Positions 25,975-38,323 of a stretch of 64,000 nucleotides of DNA are shown here, in pieces. The notes below the pieces were generated by a model that worked only from the letters and a program-made list of their open reading frames with translations, was not told where the DNA came from and made no database searches. Position 1 is the stretch's first letter. Each line of letters begins with the position of its first letter. The stretch spans positions 20,985,286 to 21,049,285 of the forward strand of contig JAIUCV010000007.1 in the NCBI GenBank assembly GCA_026724425.1, given 5' to 3'. The stretch is from Erythrophleum ivorense (lineage: Eukaryota > Streptophyta > Magnoliopsida > Fabales > Fabaceae). Position numbers and translations under genes: made by a program.

Positions 25975-25979
25975 TATCA

Positions 25980-26082
25980 TATATATATATCAAATAATAT
26001 ATATATACTTATATTCTGAATTAATTACATATATAATATGTATATATATATATAACATATTATATATATATATATAATTATC
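25980..26082. repeat. AT-dinucleotide-rich tract, right of E1
   Basis: The right-hand half of the AT-rich tract of LTR K split by E1. Confidence 0.8.
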
Positions 26083-29000
26083 TCACCCTAATTAGGTGTA
26101 ACATTCATCGAATTTAGACACAATTCTAAGTTCAATGAATTTAGACATTCTTGTTCAAGTTGATTCGTTCTTGTGTGCAACTCCGTAAGCCTATATGATA
26201 TTGGCAGTGGGCCAATAACGTTATTGTACCCACAAGTCACCAGCAGCCTCTAACAAGACATAATGACTATCCAAATCACATAGGGTTTAGTGATCCAATA
26301 TAGCCTATAGTATAACCCTGTCACATCCCTTTTATCACATGATATCTTGATCGAGCATGAGGCATGGAAATGTCATCATTATCTTACTCGATCATTAGTT
26401 TCTCAATTTACATGCAGACTAACAAAACGAATGGAAAACCCTTCTATCCAAGTATGGCCATGCATTTCTTAGTCTCACTCATCGAGGGGCCCAAAGATAT
26501 CTCTCCGTTAGCCAGAGGGACAAATTCCATTTTGACCATTCATCATCCTCTACATGGAACCCATTATGCCCGACCATAGCCTTTATAATCACCCAGTCAA
26601 AGGTGACTTTTGACAATGCCAAAGCACAGTGTCCTTCATGTTAAAATCTATGATGATCTCAGGTATGAGGGATTAGTGACATGATTATATATTAGGTACA
26701 CTTATGACCTAATCCATGAAGCTATCTCATGACGGGTCGATCCAGCACCCTGTTCCCAACAGGCGCCTATGATTTTGATTTGTATCTCTATACATGATTA
26801 ACACATAACCATCAATCAAATCATACTCGTCTTAATTTATCATCGTTCCCATAATGATGATCGACTAGAGATATTTAGGATAACTAATATAATTTATCCA
26901 AGGATATAATTATTATAGAAACATGCAAATATAATAATTATAACAGAAAAACTTTTATTCTTAATGAAGCACAATGTTTACAAATGATTGGCCTAGGGCA
27001 CAATCTCCAACATGAGGAGCCTCTTAGAGATCTTAAGAGCTTATTTAAACTCTTATTTAAGCCTAGGAATCCTTGTACAAAATCAAATTTTACAATGAAT
27101 ATATGAAACCCTAGAATTTGCATCTTGAATTTTCATAATTTTTTTTGTTAATTCTCTTTGCATGTTCTTAATCTCCACACCCTTTTTCCTAAAAATCACC
27201 CTCAGTTCAGTTCAAAAATAAAACCTTCTTAGGGTTTCTTGAGTAGGGCAAAATGGTGAAGGAAGAGGAGCAAGGGGTAACAACCATGGAAGAAGAAATT
27301 ACCTTGTTTTCTTGCTTTTTCTCACTTAAATCTTGTGTTCTTTGGCCTCCTCTCTTCAAATCCGAATTTTTCCCCTAATTTCTCCTTCAAATCAGATTTA
27401 TAAACTTCATTCTAAGCTTAGAAAATAAAGGAGAATGAAGGAGAAGAGGTTTGGAAGAAGGAAAGTGTAACACCTTCATTTCTAGCTCATACCCATCATG
27501 CCTTACATGCTCATATACATCTAGGGAGACTAACGTGAGATCTCCCTTCCTTAGATGCTTACACTTTCTTATCGAGGTGACATGGTTAAAATTCATTTTA
27601 GTGTCGTATGGACCGTGTGAGCTCATTCTATGCATCCTCATCTTTAATTATATCACTACAACTCATTTCAATCCCAGAAACATACTTTAAACCTATGGAA
27701 AGCAAAGAAGGATATGAGACATGTAGATTCATTTCCGGCAGACTTAGCCTCATTTCTGGGCAAAGTTTGGAAAATCACAATTAAATCCAGAAAAATAAAA
27801 AACATATAATCTCAGTCATTCTGGAAAGCTTAGGACATCTACTTCATGATAAATATATGTGCAAGTCATAACATCTCACACACAGGATGTTTGACACACG
27901 AAATCATCTGGAGGTCGGAGTGGGCTCTGCTACTGTCACAATTTACTGATATAAACTTCAAAAATATCTAACTAATTCCACAGAAATTCAATGCATGCAA
28001 ATGATACTACTATGGAAATATGTGGATGTTAACTAGAGAGGAAAAATTCCTCTAGATCAGTTCATCAAGCCAAACTCCCAAAAATCGATGGAACAGTACC
28101 TCAGGTCAGGCAAGATGACTGATACTGGGCAGGAATTTCGAAATTGCATATCTTCCTCTCTAGACTTCCAAATGAGGTTCTTATAGTTGCTAAAAGTCTC
28201 TGTGACTGTCTATTTTCTGCCTATAAAATTTCGTAGCCATTGGATCATGTTTGCCTCTCGAATGACACAATTTCCCCACTGACCAAATGAACAGTGTTTA
28301 AGGAAATCCGAATTTCTGATACCAACTTTGAAAAATCATAAAAAATTCTACAGACCTCCAAATGACTTGATCTTTAGCTTCCCAAAAAGCTCTAGACAAG
28401 TTCTAGTCACATGCCAAGTTTCAAGACAAGAAGAAGTCATTTGGTCAAATTTTGACATAAGGGGGAAAAGTGCCACTTTCTCTTGCAAAAAGGGGGTTCC
28501 AAGGACTCTAATTGCCTTCTCCTACTTCTAAGGCTCTATGAGCACGTGGGATAGCATCAATAGGGGCTATCAAACATGGCTATCAAACATGGCTCAAGTG
28601 TCTAACAACCCAAACTTGCAAAACTCACTCTCCCACACCAACACATACGCTCATGGGAGAATGCTAGATCTTACCATTCATTGCAAAACTTGCTACATCA
28701 TGCACCATGAATTCAATTCTCATATATATATACATTGAATACATTCATTTACAAGTATTCATAGGTGCTACATCATGTACATCATATCATTAGATTACAT
28801 CTCTTGACTTAATCACAAAATAAAGACAAAAAGGGCTCTTTTACAATTTCTTCATTGAATTCCCTAGCTTCAAGCTTGGTGGCTCCCATCTCTTGCCTCA
28901 CTTGGTCCACCTAGCATGTTGGGATGGTGGAGAGGGTGAATGAGATTCAAAGAATCTCAATAGCTCATCTCTCATTCAATCATACACACAAAGCATGCTA

Positions 29001-30032
29001 ACAAGTCTCACAATGTATGCATGGGCATATTAGCATGTGAAATCATAAGAAAAGCATGTTCAACATGTGAGTAGGCCATACATAACATACAAGAGCTTGC
29101 CAAGAAAATGAACTAGCCTCACCCACTCACTTGTGGATTTTGGACTTGCCTTACCCATTCTTTAAGAGGTTCTTGGACTCAACCCTTACTCTTGGGAGTC
29201 AACCTCACTTTTAGGAGACTCTTTACTTTGTTTCAACCAACTTTAGGGTTCTTGGCCCATCCTCACCATGGCTAGAGGGTTATTGACTTTTCCATACTCA
29301 ATCAAACTCAAGAAACCACATAAAACATCATTGAAATACATGAGGCATCATCATGCTTGCATACTTTTCATGGTTCAAAACATTCATACACACAAGTAAG
29401 GCAATGTAAGCACACATCTTATGCATGAAAGAAGGTGGAGAGAGCTACCTTATTGGTTATTCACAAACTTTCCTTTTCAATTTGTCTTCTCCCTTGTTGG
29501 TTTCACAATCACCTTTAGATGGGAGTACTTCTCTTGGGCCTAACCACATAAGAAGTATGGAATTATTCTCTTAACACTTTATTCATAAAGTTAGGGATTT
29601 CTTTCTAGCAACCCTACTAAGCATATAAAGCTAGGGGTTCTTTCTCTCACTAGAATCCCACTAACTCTCCTTCCTCTCTCAACTCTCAAACTCTTAAGAA
29701 GGGAAAGCAAGGAAGAGAGGGCTACATGACTTCTAACCTCCCTCAAGAGTGGTTTTCCACTCTCCCTCTTCTGAACCAAGCTCAAAATCTAACTACTTCA
29801 ATAATCAAAACCATAGGAAGAGATGATAAGGAGAGAAGAACAATATTCTAAGAAGAGAAACCATGTAAATCTTACCTTTCTCTTGTTCTTCCTTCCTTCT
29901 CTAGGTTTCTCTCTCTCTCCTCTACCCTTTTATCTATCTTAGAGGGAGCTTAAGTCGATTGGAAGAAGAAAGGAGGGGTTGGGAGGCTTTAAAAAGTTAA
30001 ATTCTCTTTTTTTACGCTTTTCTGGACTAACC

Positions 30033-30262
30033 CTCACTATAGCGAGCCATAACCCCCGCTACAGGGAGCTCGTGTCAGTCCCAAACCCTTGTCTTCACTA
30101 CAACACACGCTACGGCGAGCAATGCCCTGGTTTTTGTATGGGGTGCCTACACTTGCTATAGCTAGAAGCATTCTCGTTATAGCTAGAAGGCACTCTCACT
30201 ATAGCTAGACCATTTCTCGCTATAGCGAATAGGTACATTCGCTATAGCTAGGCTATAGCTAG
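30033..30262. repeat. CTCGCTATAGCGAG palindrome array in C1
   Basis: About ten sites of the type CGCTATAGCG and decayed forms (CACTATAGCGAG, CGCTACAGGGAG, CACTACAACACA, CTCGCTATAGCGAAT, GCTATAGCTAG), separated by 5-30 bp. Compared with C3 the losses are mainly CG to CA or TG. Confidence 0.85.
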
Positions 30263-30300
30263 CAGACTTAGAAAATTTTCAGCCCTTCAAAAATTTTTAG

Positions 30301-30338
30301 CTTTTCTTTTCTTTTCTTTCTTTTTCTTTTTTTTTCTT
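30301..30338. repeat. Pyrimidine tract near the start of C1
   Basis: CTTTT/CTTTC repeats; on the sense strand a purine run close to the LTR start. It is conserved in C2 (37916-37973) and C3 (57571-57638). Confidence 0.85.
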
Positions 30339-30499
30339 GGTTGTTACAGAAAGCATGAAAAACTACCAAGAATCTATTCTTTTTTGTCTTGATTTCTCCT
30401 TCTTCTTCTCTCCCCTTAGTATGCCTAAACCCTAGCCTTCTTCTCTGAATTTGGGTAGAAACAAATGAAGCTAAGTGAGGGTGAGAGTGGGTAACCTCC

Positions 30500-30507
30500 T
30501 ATTTATA
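30500..30507 (-). promoter_or_regulatory. Putative TATA box of LTR A3
   Basis: Minus-strand TATAAATA at the conserved family-A position. Confidence 0.5.
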
Positions 30508-33500
30508 GGTGGAGGAGAATGGCTTTCTCAAAAATTTCTATTTTGCCCTTCATTTTTGGCATTTTTGTTTCTACTTCATTTTAGCTCCTTTTTTAGAATT
30601 GTCTTATCCATTATGAAATTTAGGTTCCCAATTTAGTAAAATGCTTTTCAAATCACTCAAATCGGAGCTAAAACCTTCTTGAACTACTCCGTCAAAGTTC
30701 AAGTACACTGACGTTAGAAAACGTCCACCAGAGAGGTTTTAACCATCCCAGGGCTTCCCATGATTTTTAGGGTCTCTAAGAATGTCGAAGAACTCAAAAC
30801 TTTCATTTAAAAAGCCCTCTTGTGTGAATTCTAAATTTTGATCAAAATTACGAAAATACCATTACGTTTTGTAAGATTTTCGTCAAAATTTGTTTCTTCA
30901 TTCTAGCTCTGTTTTTCCTTCTATCTGAGGCTAGCATTCTCACTTTTAGGAGTCTAAAATGTTACTTAAATTTTTTAAGACCTTAACTAATTTATTTCGG
31001 GGGACTTGCTTTGAAAACTCACTTGTTTTCATCGTTTAATGAAAATTGGACATTACACTATGACCTTATGAACATGTGTAATTATGCAAATGTATCATGT
31101 ACAAATAAGATTTAATGTTATATGAATGGTGTAGTGCATTTTGAGCATGGAATGACAAGACTAGCATCATGTAACCTTGTGTATAACTTGGGGTGAACGA
31201 GTGAGTTTGAGAAATCTGGGTTTGTACACCTTTGAGATGAGTTTAGAATGTCATTTTGGTACATTCCCACATGCTCAAGTGGGCACACAAGCTTGGGAAG
31301 CAAAGTGGGACACTTTGACACTAGTAGAGACCATAAAAATGACTAAACCGGAACTCTATAACACAAACTGACCAAATAGATGAATCTTTCCATGACATTT
31401 GGCAGATATGTAGAACACATTGAGAGATTTTTGGAAAGATAATGTTCAAAAAAATCATAGCTCTATAGAATTAATTATGAATTTTTAAAGTTGGAAATTT
31501 TCTGTTGTTCTGGTGTATGTACTGTTCATATGGTCAATTTTGTATTTATGTCATCCAAAGGACAAATGGTATCCAATGCTTGTGAAATTTTACAAGCATA
31601 AACTAGAGGTTATAAGCTTTCTGTCACCACTAAAATCACCTTATTTGGAGGTCTGAGAAAAGAGTTATAAATTTTTGAAATTTAATGTTAGTACTAATAG
31701 CACCATTTGACCTCCTGTACTATTCCATCAAATTCAGTTCCTAAATGAACTTGGTGTGATCTGAAGATATTTTTCCCTTAGATTTAACATCTTTATCTTC
31801 CCATAATGATTGAATTTTCATGATTTTTATTTTTTCAGAATTAGTTATGAATTTCCAAAATTTATGATAGTAACCTGTGACTGTAACCTAGATAATTGAG
31901 ACCTTGGATACTTTTTAAATGTCAAACGTCTTTTACTTGATGTCCCATGATTAAAATTATTTTTCAGTATAAAGTAGACATTTGTAGCTTTCCAGAATAG
32001 TAAAGAATGCATAATTTTGATTTTTCTAGAATTACTTATGATTTTTCAAAATTTGTGATAGAAAATTGAAATTCTAGCCAAGGCTGCACTATGGTATTTT
32101 GTGTGTTCCATCCATTTGCACAAGTTCTAGGCCACTTCCTTGAATGGTTTTGAGTTGTATTAGTGTAATCAAATATGAGAATGAGTTGAATGAATTTATA
32201 TGGTTCATGAGACACCAAATGAAAAATTTACACGCTATGCAACACAAAGAAATGGATTATTTTAATGCCAATTTCCTTGCCTCTTCATGAAATACATGAT
32301 ATGAGATATGGAGATAGCATGAGATAAGCTAAAAATTTATAGTGTTATAAATAACACTAGTATGGGTGGCATCTTGCAACTGAACTTAAACTTTGAAAAA
32401 TCATATCTCCCTCTATAAAGCTCTAAATAAGGTACTCTCAGCGGCTGTGGAAAGCTTATGATGTCTAGTTTATGCTTGTAATATTTCATGAACATTGGAT
32501 TTAATTTGACTTATAAATGACACAGAGAAACAAACTGACCATAGGAATAGTAACCTTGATAGATCTGCATAATTGGCCAACTTTGAAAATTCATAATAAA
32601 TTCTCTAAAACTCCAAATTGAGTGCTCTTTAGCTCTAAGAAAAGCTCTGAATGAGACCTATATCCCTCCTAAATTTCATGTACAAATTCATCTATTTGGT
32701 TAGTTTATGGTTCAACTCAAGATTTGGTCATTTTTGGAACCATAAAGGGGTCAAAAATGCACTAAATGGTCTTCTAATCATTCCGCAACCATTTGAGCAC
32801 TGACAGTTGTGTCGAACAAGCTCAAATAAACTAAGTTGGGAAACATTAGTAATATAGGGCACAATCTAGGTTGGTTCCTTTGAAATGGATTTCAATATTT
32901 AATTGAGTTTTCTAAGTATAAAAGAGAATCTAAACGTTACCTAATTAAAGGAGATTTTGATTGAATTTAAATAGCTAAAATTAAATGGAATTAAAGTCCT
33001 AACTACTACCTAAATGCATGAATTAAGAAGTAACTAATGGACTTGGGATTAGCTTTTGATTTATCCCTTGGTATCCACTATTCTTATCCTAATTCAATTA
33101 TCAATATTTCTAGTCTAAGAGTCCCTATTTGTGTTCATGGCAATGTATCTTGAGTTACCACATAAGATTCAAGAGATTAATAATTTAATATTGAATTGAA
33201 ACCTTAAATCTACATTAAATCATTAATTCTTGTGATTAGGATTAATGAACACTAAATTTGAATGATTAATCCATCAATTTAGCCTTTAAATTATCATCTT
33301 AAGATATTCAATTAACCAATCAAACTCCAAGGAGACTTCAAATTAGACATTCAAGCACACAATTTCTCATATGAATTTCATCAAACACCTTGACTGCATA
33401 CATGGATAATTGGAGGAGAATGAAAAATTCAGCACTTAAATCAATCCATTAATCATCAATTACTCTTCTAATTGATGTCTAACCAGCCACCAATTACAAA

Positions 33501-33856
33501 CAATACAATCCTAATTCATTACAAACTTAACCAAGTAAATACATGAATAAGAAAAATGGTAGGAAGAGAGAAAAAATAAAATAGAAATCTTAGCTAAAAT
33601 ATTTTGACAATCTCCTTAGATTCAAGCTTCAATCCAAGATCTTCATCTAAGCTAGACAAAAGAGGGAATTAGTGCTTCATGGAATGGATAATGATTGAGT
33701 GAAATGGAATGGAGAGTTATAGCAATGGAGAGTCGTGAATGGAGGATGGATGTGAATGAATGATTGGAATAAGATGAAACGTGCTTCTCTGGATGATCGA
33801 ATGGATTGACATGATGCCCTTTTTTTATTCTTCTCACATGGCTTAATTTTGCTCTT

Positions 33857-34097
33857 CACGTGCTCTCTTAATGTTTCTTCCTTCTTTTCAAGTCTCACAT
33901 ATTCTCCTTTCCCCATGCTTTTCATGTGACTTCATTTACTGCTTCCACTTTTGTTCCCGTGGCATCCACCTCAGCTGCCAGTCATTTGTTTTGTTCTCTT
34001 CCTTGTAAACTCATGCATGTGTGTGTGAAAGGAATGGATACTATTTTTCCCAAGCCGTTTCTTCATGTTCACGTGCTTTCTTAGCATGAATCACGTG
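33857..34097. repeat. CACGTG motif array in LTR G2 (short form)
   Basis: Perfect CACGTG at 33857, 34070 and 34092, with CATGTG, CCCGTGG and CACGTT variants around them, in a pyrimidine-rich context like that of G1. Confidence 0.6.
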
Positions 34098-34374
34098 CCT
34101 CTTTTTATCTCTAACATGCTCTTTCTATTCTATTCATACTCTTCACATGTTTTGTAGCCTTCATGAGCCTCCTTTTCATTCATTCCCTTGTGAGCTTCCT
34201 CTCTTCCCCTCAAGCATGAAACTCCTTCTTCAAGTTTCCCCCATGCTTCTCTTTTCTTCACAAACATGTAGATCCTTTATCACATTCTCCCTATGCTTCT
34301 CTTATCTTCACAAACTCGTAGTTCCTTCATCACGTTCTCTTCATTCTAAATTCTATTTACCTATCAAAATCTAC

Positions 34375-34421
34375 AATAATAATAATAATAATAACAACAA
34401 CAACAACAATAATAATAATAG
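34375..34421. repeat. (AAT)n/(AAC)n compound microsatellite in G2
   Basis: AAT units, then AAC units, then AAT units again. The corresponding place in G1 (about 9595) holds only a short AAAATAATAG stretch. Confidence 0.9.
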
Positions 34422-36673
34422 ACAAAATTAAATAGGAAAATTTATAAAATTATTCAAAAGAAATTTATGCATTAAAATTCAATAATTTTGAAAATTAATT
34501 CATAGTCCTTATTCATAGAGTGCATAATAAAATCAAAACTCATCTAATTTAATGCAATAAGTTATAGTTATTTATCAAAATGTCCAAATTAGGAGGATTA
34601 AAATATATAAAAATAGCCTTTATCAAGCACATCCAAAAGTATAAACACAGCCTATATAAGCTTATCAAATGGTGCAAATCATCATACATCTCAAAGTCAT
34701 CTCTCTAGTTGAATCCATACACATGAACATAAGGGCTCCATGATGTCAAAACTATACAACCTCATCCATTTGGCTCCATATTTGGTTCATAAAACATGTT
34801 TACATACTTTTATAATTGTTCAAGGGTTTACATCTAAAAAATAACTCATACATACAAATTTTGACATTTAATTACATCAAAAACTATTCTATTATCAAAG
34901 TATTACAAATCATGCTCCTTGGCTCCCATTTTTGCTTCTTTGAGCTTCACCTAGAAATGATTAGCTAGATAATGGGAGAGAGTGAGATTCAAAGAATTCT
35001 AATAGCTCTTTTGCCCTTTCAAGTAAGAAAATAAGGCATATACTCATATCAAAGAATACAAGTATGTATCAAACACTTCCAAGAATAATTCAAATCATAA
35101 TTTCCACATCACATAAACATGTGGAGGTCAAAATCAAGCTCTAGGGACTTTTAGTCTAACCTCATCCTATTATTTAGGACTTTTGGATTAGTCTCACTGT
35201 AATACCATGCTCCCTTTATGTCCATATACATACATTTAAGCTCAATTTCACAAGGTGCCAAAGAAGATGAATAAGAATAATAGTATTTTTAAGCGTTGCG
35301 TAGCGTCTAAAAAATTCATACTTCGTCTTGTAGACCCCATGGACCCATCAATAGCATTTTCTACTTATTCTCCATCCATACAATTCATACATATCATAAA
35401 GCAACCCATGAACCACAGATTTGAAGCCAAAAACAAGAAAAATTTAAATCTTCTTGCTGGTCCAAAATTCAGATTTTTGACATCAACTTTGGAAAATTAT
35501 AATTAATTATAAAAGAATCAAAATCAAGCAAATGATAGCTTTCTAGAAAGCTATGAATGTCAACTATAGTTTAAAAATCATTTTAAGTTATGAAAACCTA
35601 GCTGGATCATGATTGATATCAGGAAAGTGACATAGGTCAAACTATCCAGCATTTCTAATACAATTTATAGATATAAATTTCAAATTTTTATAACTAATTC
35701 CACAAAAATTCAATTTAGGAAAACTATACCAATTTGGAAAGCTATAGATGTTAACTAAAGAGAAAAAATAATTCTAGACCAATTCAGAAGCCTTCAGACC
35801 CCAAAAACTGATGGAACAATAACTTAGGTATAACTGCACCCCTAAGACTGACCTGGAACTAAAAAAAATTTGTTCTCCCATTATAGACTTCCAATTGAGG
35901 TGCTTCTAATTGGTATAGGTCACTGTGAATGTCTAGTTTCTCCTGGAGAATTTCATAGCCATTGACACAATTTGCTCTATGAATGATAGAGATGAAAATT
36001 CTGGCCACTTGCATAGTACTCAAGCCAAATCTATCACAAATTGCCAACTTTGAAAATTCACCAAGGAGCTCCAAATAATATACACTTTAGCTTCCCAAAA
36101 AGCTCTAGAAAAGGCCTATAAACATGCCAAATTTTAAATCAAGGAGAACTCATTTGGACAGATTTTGCCATAACTCACACATATAGTCATATTGGCATCA
36201 TATAAGGGTCCAATTTGGTCCAAATGGTCTCCCATTGCTTCTACCATAATTTGGGCAAGTTTAAAAGCACAAATACAACATGTATGAGCTTCTCAAATGG
36301 TTTAAACTACCATACATTATAACTTCACTATGCCACTTGTAAGAATATGTCATACCTTATTTTATAACACTTTTTCTACTACAATTACCTCATATAAAAC
36401 TTAGAGGAGTCAACAGAAACCTAAACTAATTAAAATTTTTTCTTTTAAGAACTTTCTCATACAATTTCACTATTCATTTGGTCATTTCCAATTTCTTATC
36501 TAACTTTGCAAATACATAATTAATTATAGAAAAATCGTATGAGGTCGGTTCGGGGCTCTACTTCAAGCTCTCTAAGCCCTTTACACAAGAAAAATACTTA
36601 CTTAGTGGAGCACATATAAATTCATCTAAAGTTGTACCTACAACAAACTGGGCAGTTTTACACCTCATTGGTC

Positions 36674-36691
36674 ATATTATTATTATTATTT
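36674..36691. repeat. (ATT)n microsatellite in B2
   Basis: About six ATT units; a shorter allele of the tract at 16510-16541. Confidence 0.85.
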
Positions 36692-37915
36692 TGCCTTTAT
36701 ATAGGCACAGGCATTCTTGCATCTTATGCACGATAGTCATATTCTTTTTACTTCATGATTGGGTATATACATAGCTTTCCATTTCATACATGAGTACCTT
36801 ACAGTGTCATAATATAACTCATACACATAGTAATCTAAAATATTTAATTACATAACAAAATGTGGTACATAAAAGTAAGGTCCTCGATTTATGTCTCCAG
36901 ATTCTTTGCTCTTTCTTTGCTTGAACTCGGACCTAGCATGGGTTATATTTGGGGTGAGATTATGAAATCTCAGTAGTAGTAAACCAGTCTCATTCACAAG
37001 CAAGCATGTAAGTACATAACATAATGCCAATCAACGTGCCATATATCACATAGTAATACAAGAAATTTCATACAAGGCCAAGCACAATCTAAGCATATAT
37101 ATCTCATCTTATAACATAAATGACAACTTGATATAGCATACCACTTATCATTATACAAACATACAAGTTTAAAGAAAAAGAGAAGAAAACTACTACCTTA
37201 GCAAACTTTGCTCCTCAATCCTTAGGACTCGGTTTACTTGCTTTTGGAGTTCCCAAAACAACATAAAACCCTATAATCATAATGATAATTCATTACAATC
37301 AACATATAAACCTTAACTTCTAAAGTAGGATGACCCCTTTTAAATTTAATGGGACCATTGGAATTGAAAAAATCTAACTCCTTCCATTCCCATTCACTAT
37401 GGCCGAGTAGTATGCATTTCTTGGCCAAAATTTAAGAATTTTATCCCATGCGTTTTAGGGCTTTCCCATGGGTATTCCTAGCTAAAAACACCCTTTTGAA
37501 TCCATTGGAATGGGTAAAATTATCAAATTCCAGCCCCAATATCATCTTTTGATCATCACATAATCTAGCTCCGTTTTAGGCTCAAAGTACGTTTCTTTGG
37601 TTCTAAAAATTCCATAGCCTTTTCCTTTATCCTTTAGGACTTGAAATTTGGTATACATGACTTTAAGACATTAAGAAAACACCATAAAAATTTTGGGAAA
37701 ATTCGGACAGCATCTCCCCATGCTTTCTATTTTCCCAAAAATTATAGTCTTTGTGTTTTCCAAAGTCTCAGCATATAACAACAATAACTAAGCTCATATG
37801 GCCTTTATGTTCAACATATAAACATCATTTCAAGGCCTTCATATTCAACATATAAACTCCATTTCTAATGATTAATATGCTGTCCAAAAATGACTCATAA
37901 CTAGTGTAACAACCC

Positions 37916-37973
37916 AGAAAAAGAAAAGAAAAGAAAAGAGAAAAGAAATGAGAAGAGGAAAGGAAAAGAGAAG
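37916..37973 (+). repeat. Purine tract at the start of C2
   Basis: About 58 bases of A and G with a single T, made of AAAAG-like units; it lies 11 bp after the LTR start. The same tract appears as pyrimidines in the reversed copies C1 and C3. Confidence 0.88.
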
Positions 37974-38012
37974 CTAGAAAATTTTCGAAGAGCTGAGAAT
38001 TTTCTAAGTCTT

Positions 38013-38323
38013 CTCGCCATAGCGAGATATGGAATCGCCATAGCGAGAATGCCTCTTCGCCGTAGCGAATATGTTCCTAGCTATAGCGAGTGCGGCATGC
38101 CATATAGAGACCAGTGAGTTGCTCGCCGTAGCGAAATTGTTCCTAGCTATAGCGAGTATGGCATTCCATATAGAGACCAGGGAGTTGCTCGCCATAGCGG
38201 CACTATAGCGAAGGCAGAGGTCTGGAACAAACACGATCTCGCTGTAGCGACGCCATAGCGAAGACAAAAGTCTGGAACAGACACGAGCTCGCCGTAGCGA
38301 GGTCACTAACTCGCTATAGCGAG
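38013..38323. repeat. CTCGCTATAGCGAG palindrome array in C2
   Basis: About twelve sites in 310 bp. The perfect 14-bp palindrome CTCGCTATAGCGAG is at 38310-38323; near-perfect forms include CTCGCCATAGCGAG at 38013-38026, CTCGCCGTAGCGAA, CTAGCTATAGCGAG and CTCGCTGTAGCGAC. An internal duplication of a longer block (GTTCCTAGCTATAGCGAG) is visible at about 38070-38170. The array lies 110-420 bp from the LTR start, upstream of the leader-like region. A 133-codon open frame on the minus strand is a by-product of the repeats. Confidence 0.88.

Larger units (their letters stand above)
22235..27012 (-). mobile_element. Ty1/copia-type solo LTR (K), interrupted by E1
   Basis: On the minus strand it starts TGTTGGAGATTGTGCCCTAG, the familiar start of plant Ty1/copia LTRs, and ends CGTTTCTTTCA. 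It has a perfect TSD TGAGG at 22230-22234 and 27013-27017. Its own length is about 1.67 kb after removing E1. It lies within A3. It holds a 34-bp tandem duplication at 22347-22414 and long AT-dinucleotide tracts around the E1 insertion. No copia gag-pol is present, so it is a solo LTR. Confidence 0.9.
27466..30348 (-). mobile_element. Complete family-C solo LTR (C1)
   Basis: A 2,883-bp sequence starting TGTAACACC and ending TTGTTACA, with a perfect TSD GAAAG (27461-27465 and 30349-30353), inside A3. Sense is minus. The hairpin TGAGATTCAAAGAATCTCA is at 28941-28959, the palindrome array at 30033-30262 and a pyrimidine tract at 30301-30338. C3 (54758-57647) is a very similar copy and C2 (37905-40845) a more diverged one in the opposite orientation. 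No coding region is supported. Confidence 0.93.
19696..31057 (-). mobile_element. Family-A solo LTR (A3), interrupted by K and C1
   Basis: Starts TGTAACACC and ends GACATTACA on the plus strand, with a perfect TSD CTATG (19691-19695 and 31058-31062). It is an A-family LTR in reverse orientation, inserted in A2. Own pieces are 19696-22234, 27018-27465 and 30354-31057, about 3.69 kb. The hairpin is at 21151-21169 and the minus-strand TATA-like string at 30500-30507. Insertion of an A LTR into another A LTR in opposite orientation produced a large inverted arrangement. Confidence 0.93.
14188..32349 (+). mobile_element. Family-A solo LTR (A2), interrupted by B1 and A3
   Basis: Starts TGTAATATC and ends AGTGTTATA, with a perfect TSD AATAA at 14183-14187 and 32350-32354. 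Own pieces are 14188-16182, 19324-19695 and 31063-32349, about 3.65 kb, in line with A1. The hairpin is at 19512-19530 (TAGGATTATTTGAATCTCA). Removing B1 and A3 restores collinearity with A0: text at 2041-2080 matches 19676-19695 joined to 31063. Confidence 0.93.
32801..34625. mobile_element. Family-G solo LTR (G2)
   Basis: Starts TGACAG and ends TTATCA, with a perfect TSD AGCAC at 32796-32800 and 34626-34630, inside the H/D composite. It matches G1 from both ends. At 1,825 bp it is about 850 bp shorter than G1's own sequence; the missing part is mainly in the CACGTG-rich region. Confidence 0.92.

Noticed and set aside
28328..28531. Similar 66-70 codon frames in C1 (28328-28531), C3 (55620-55823) and C2 (39811-40023), all antisense to the LTR
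   Set aside because: They are shared because the LTR copies are shared. Frames are short, with no domain, and start and end differ. A codon-substitution test over many copies would be needed to reopen this.
34147..34431. 94-codon open frame ending in poly-asparagine
   Set aside because: The tail is the AAT/AAC microsatellite of G2 and the rest is a pyrimidine-rich LTR region.
38013..38323. Repeat-spacer appearance suggesting a CRISPR array
   Set aside because: Plant nuclear context, repeats of only 10-14 bp that are degenerate, irregular spacers, and the same spacers in other copies of the same LTR.
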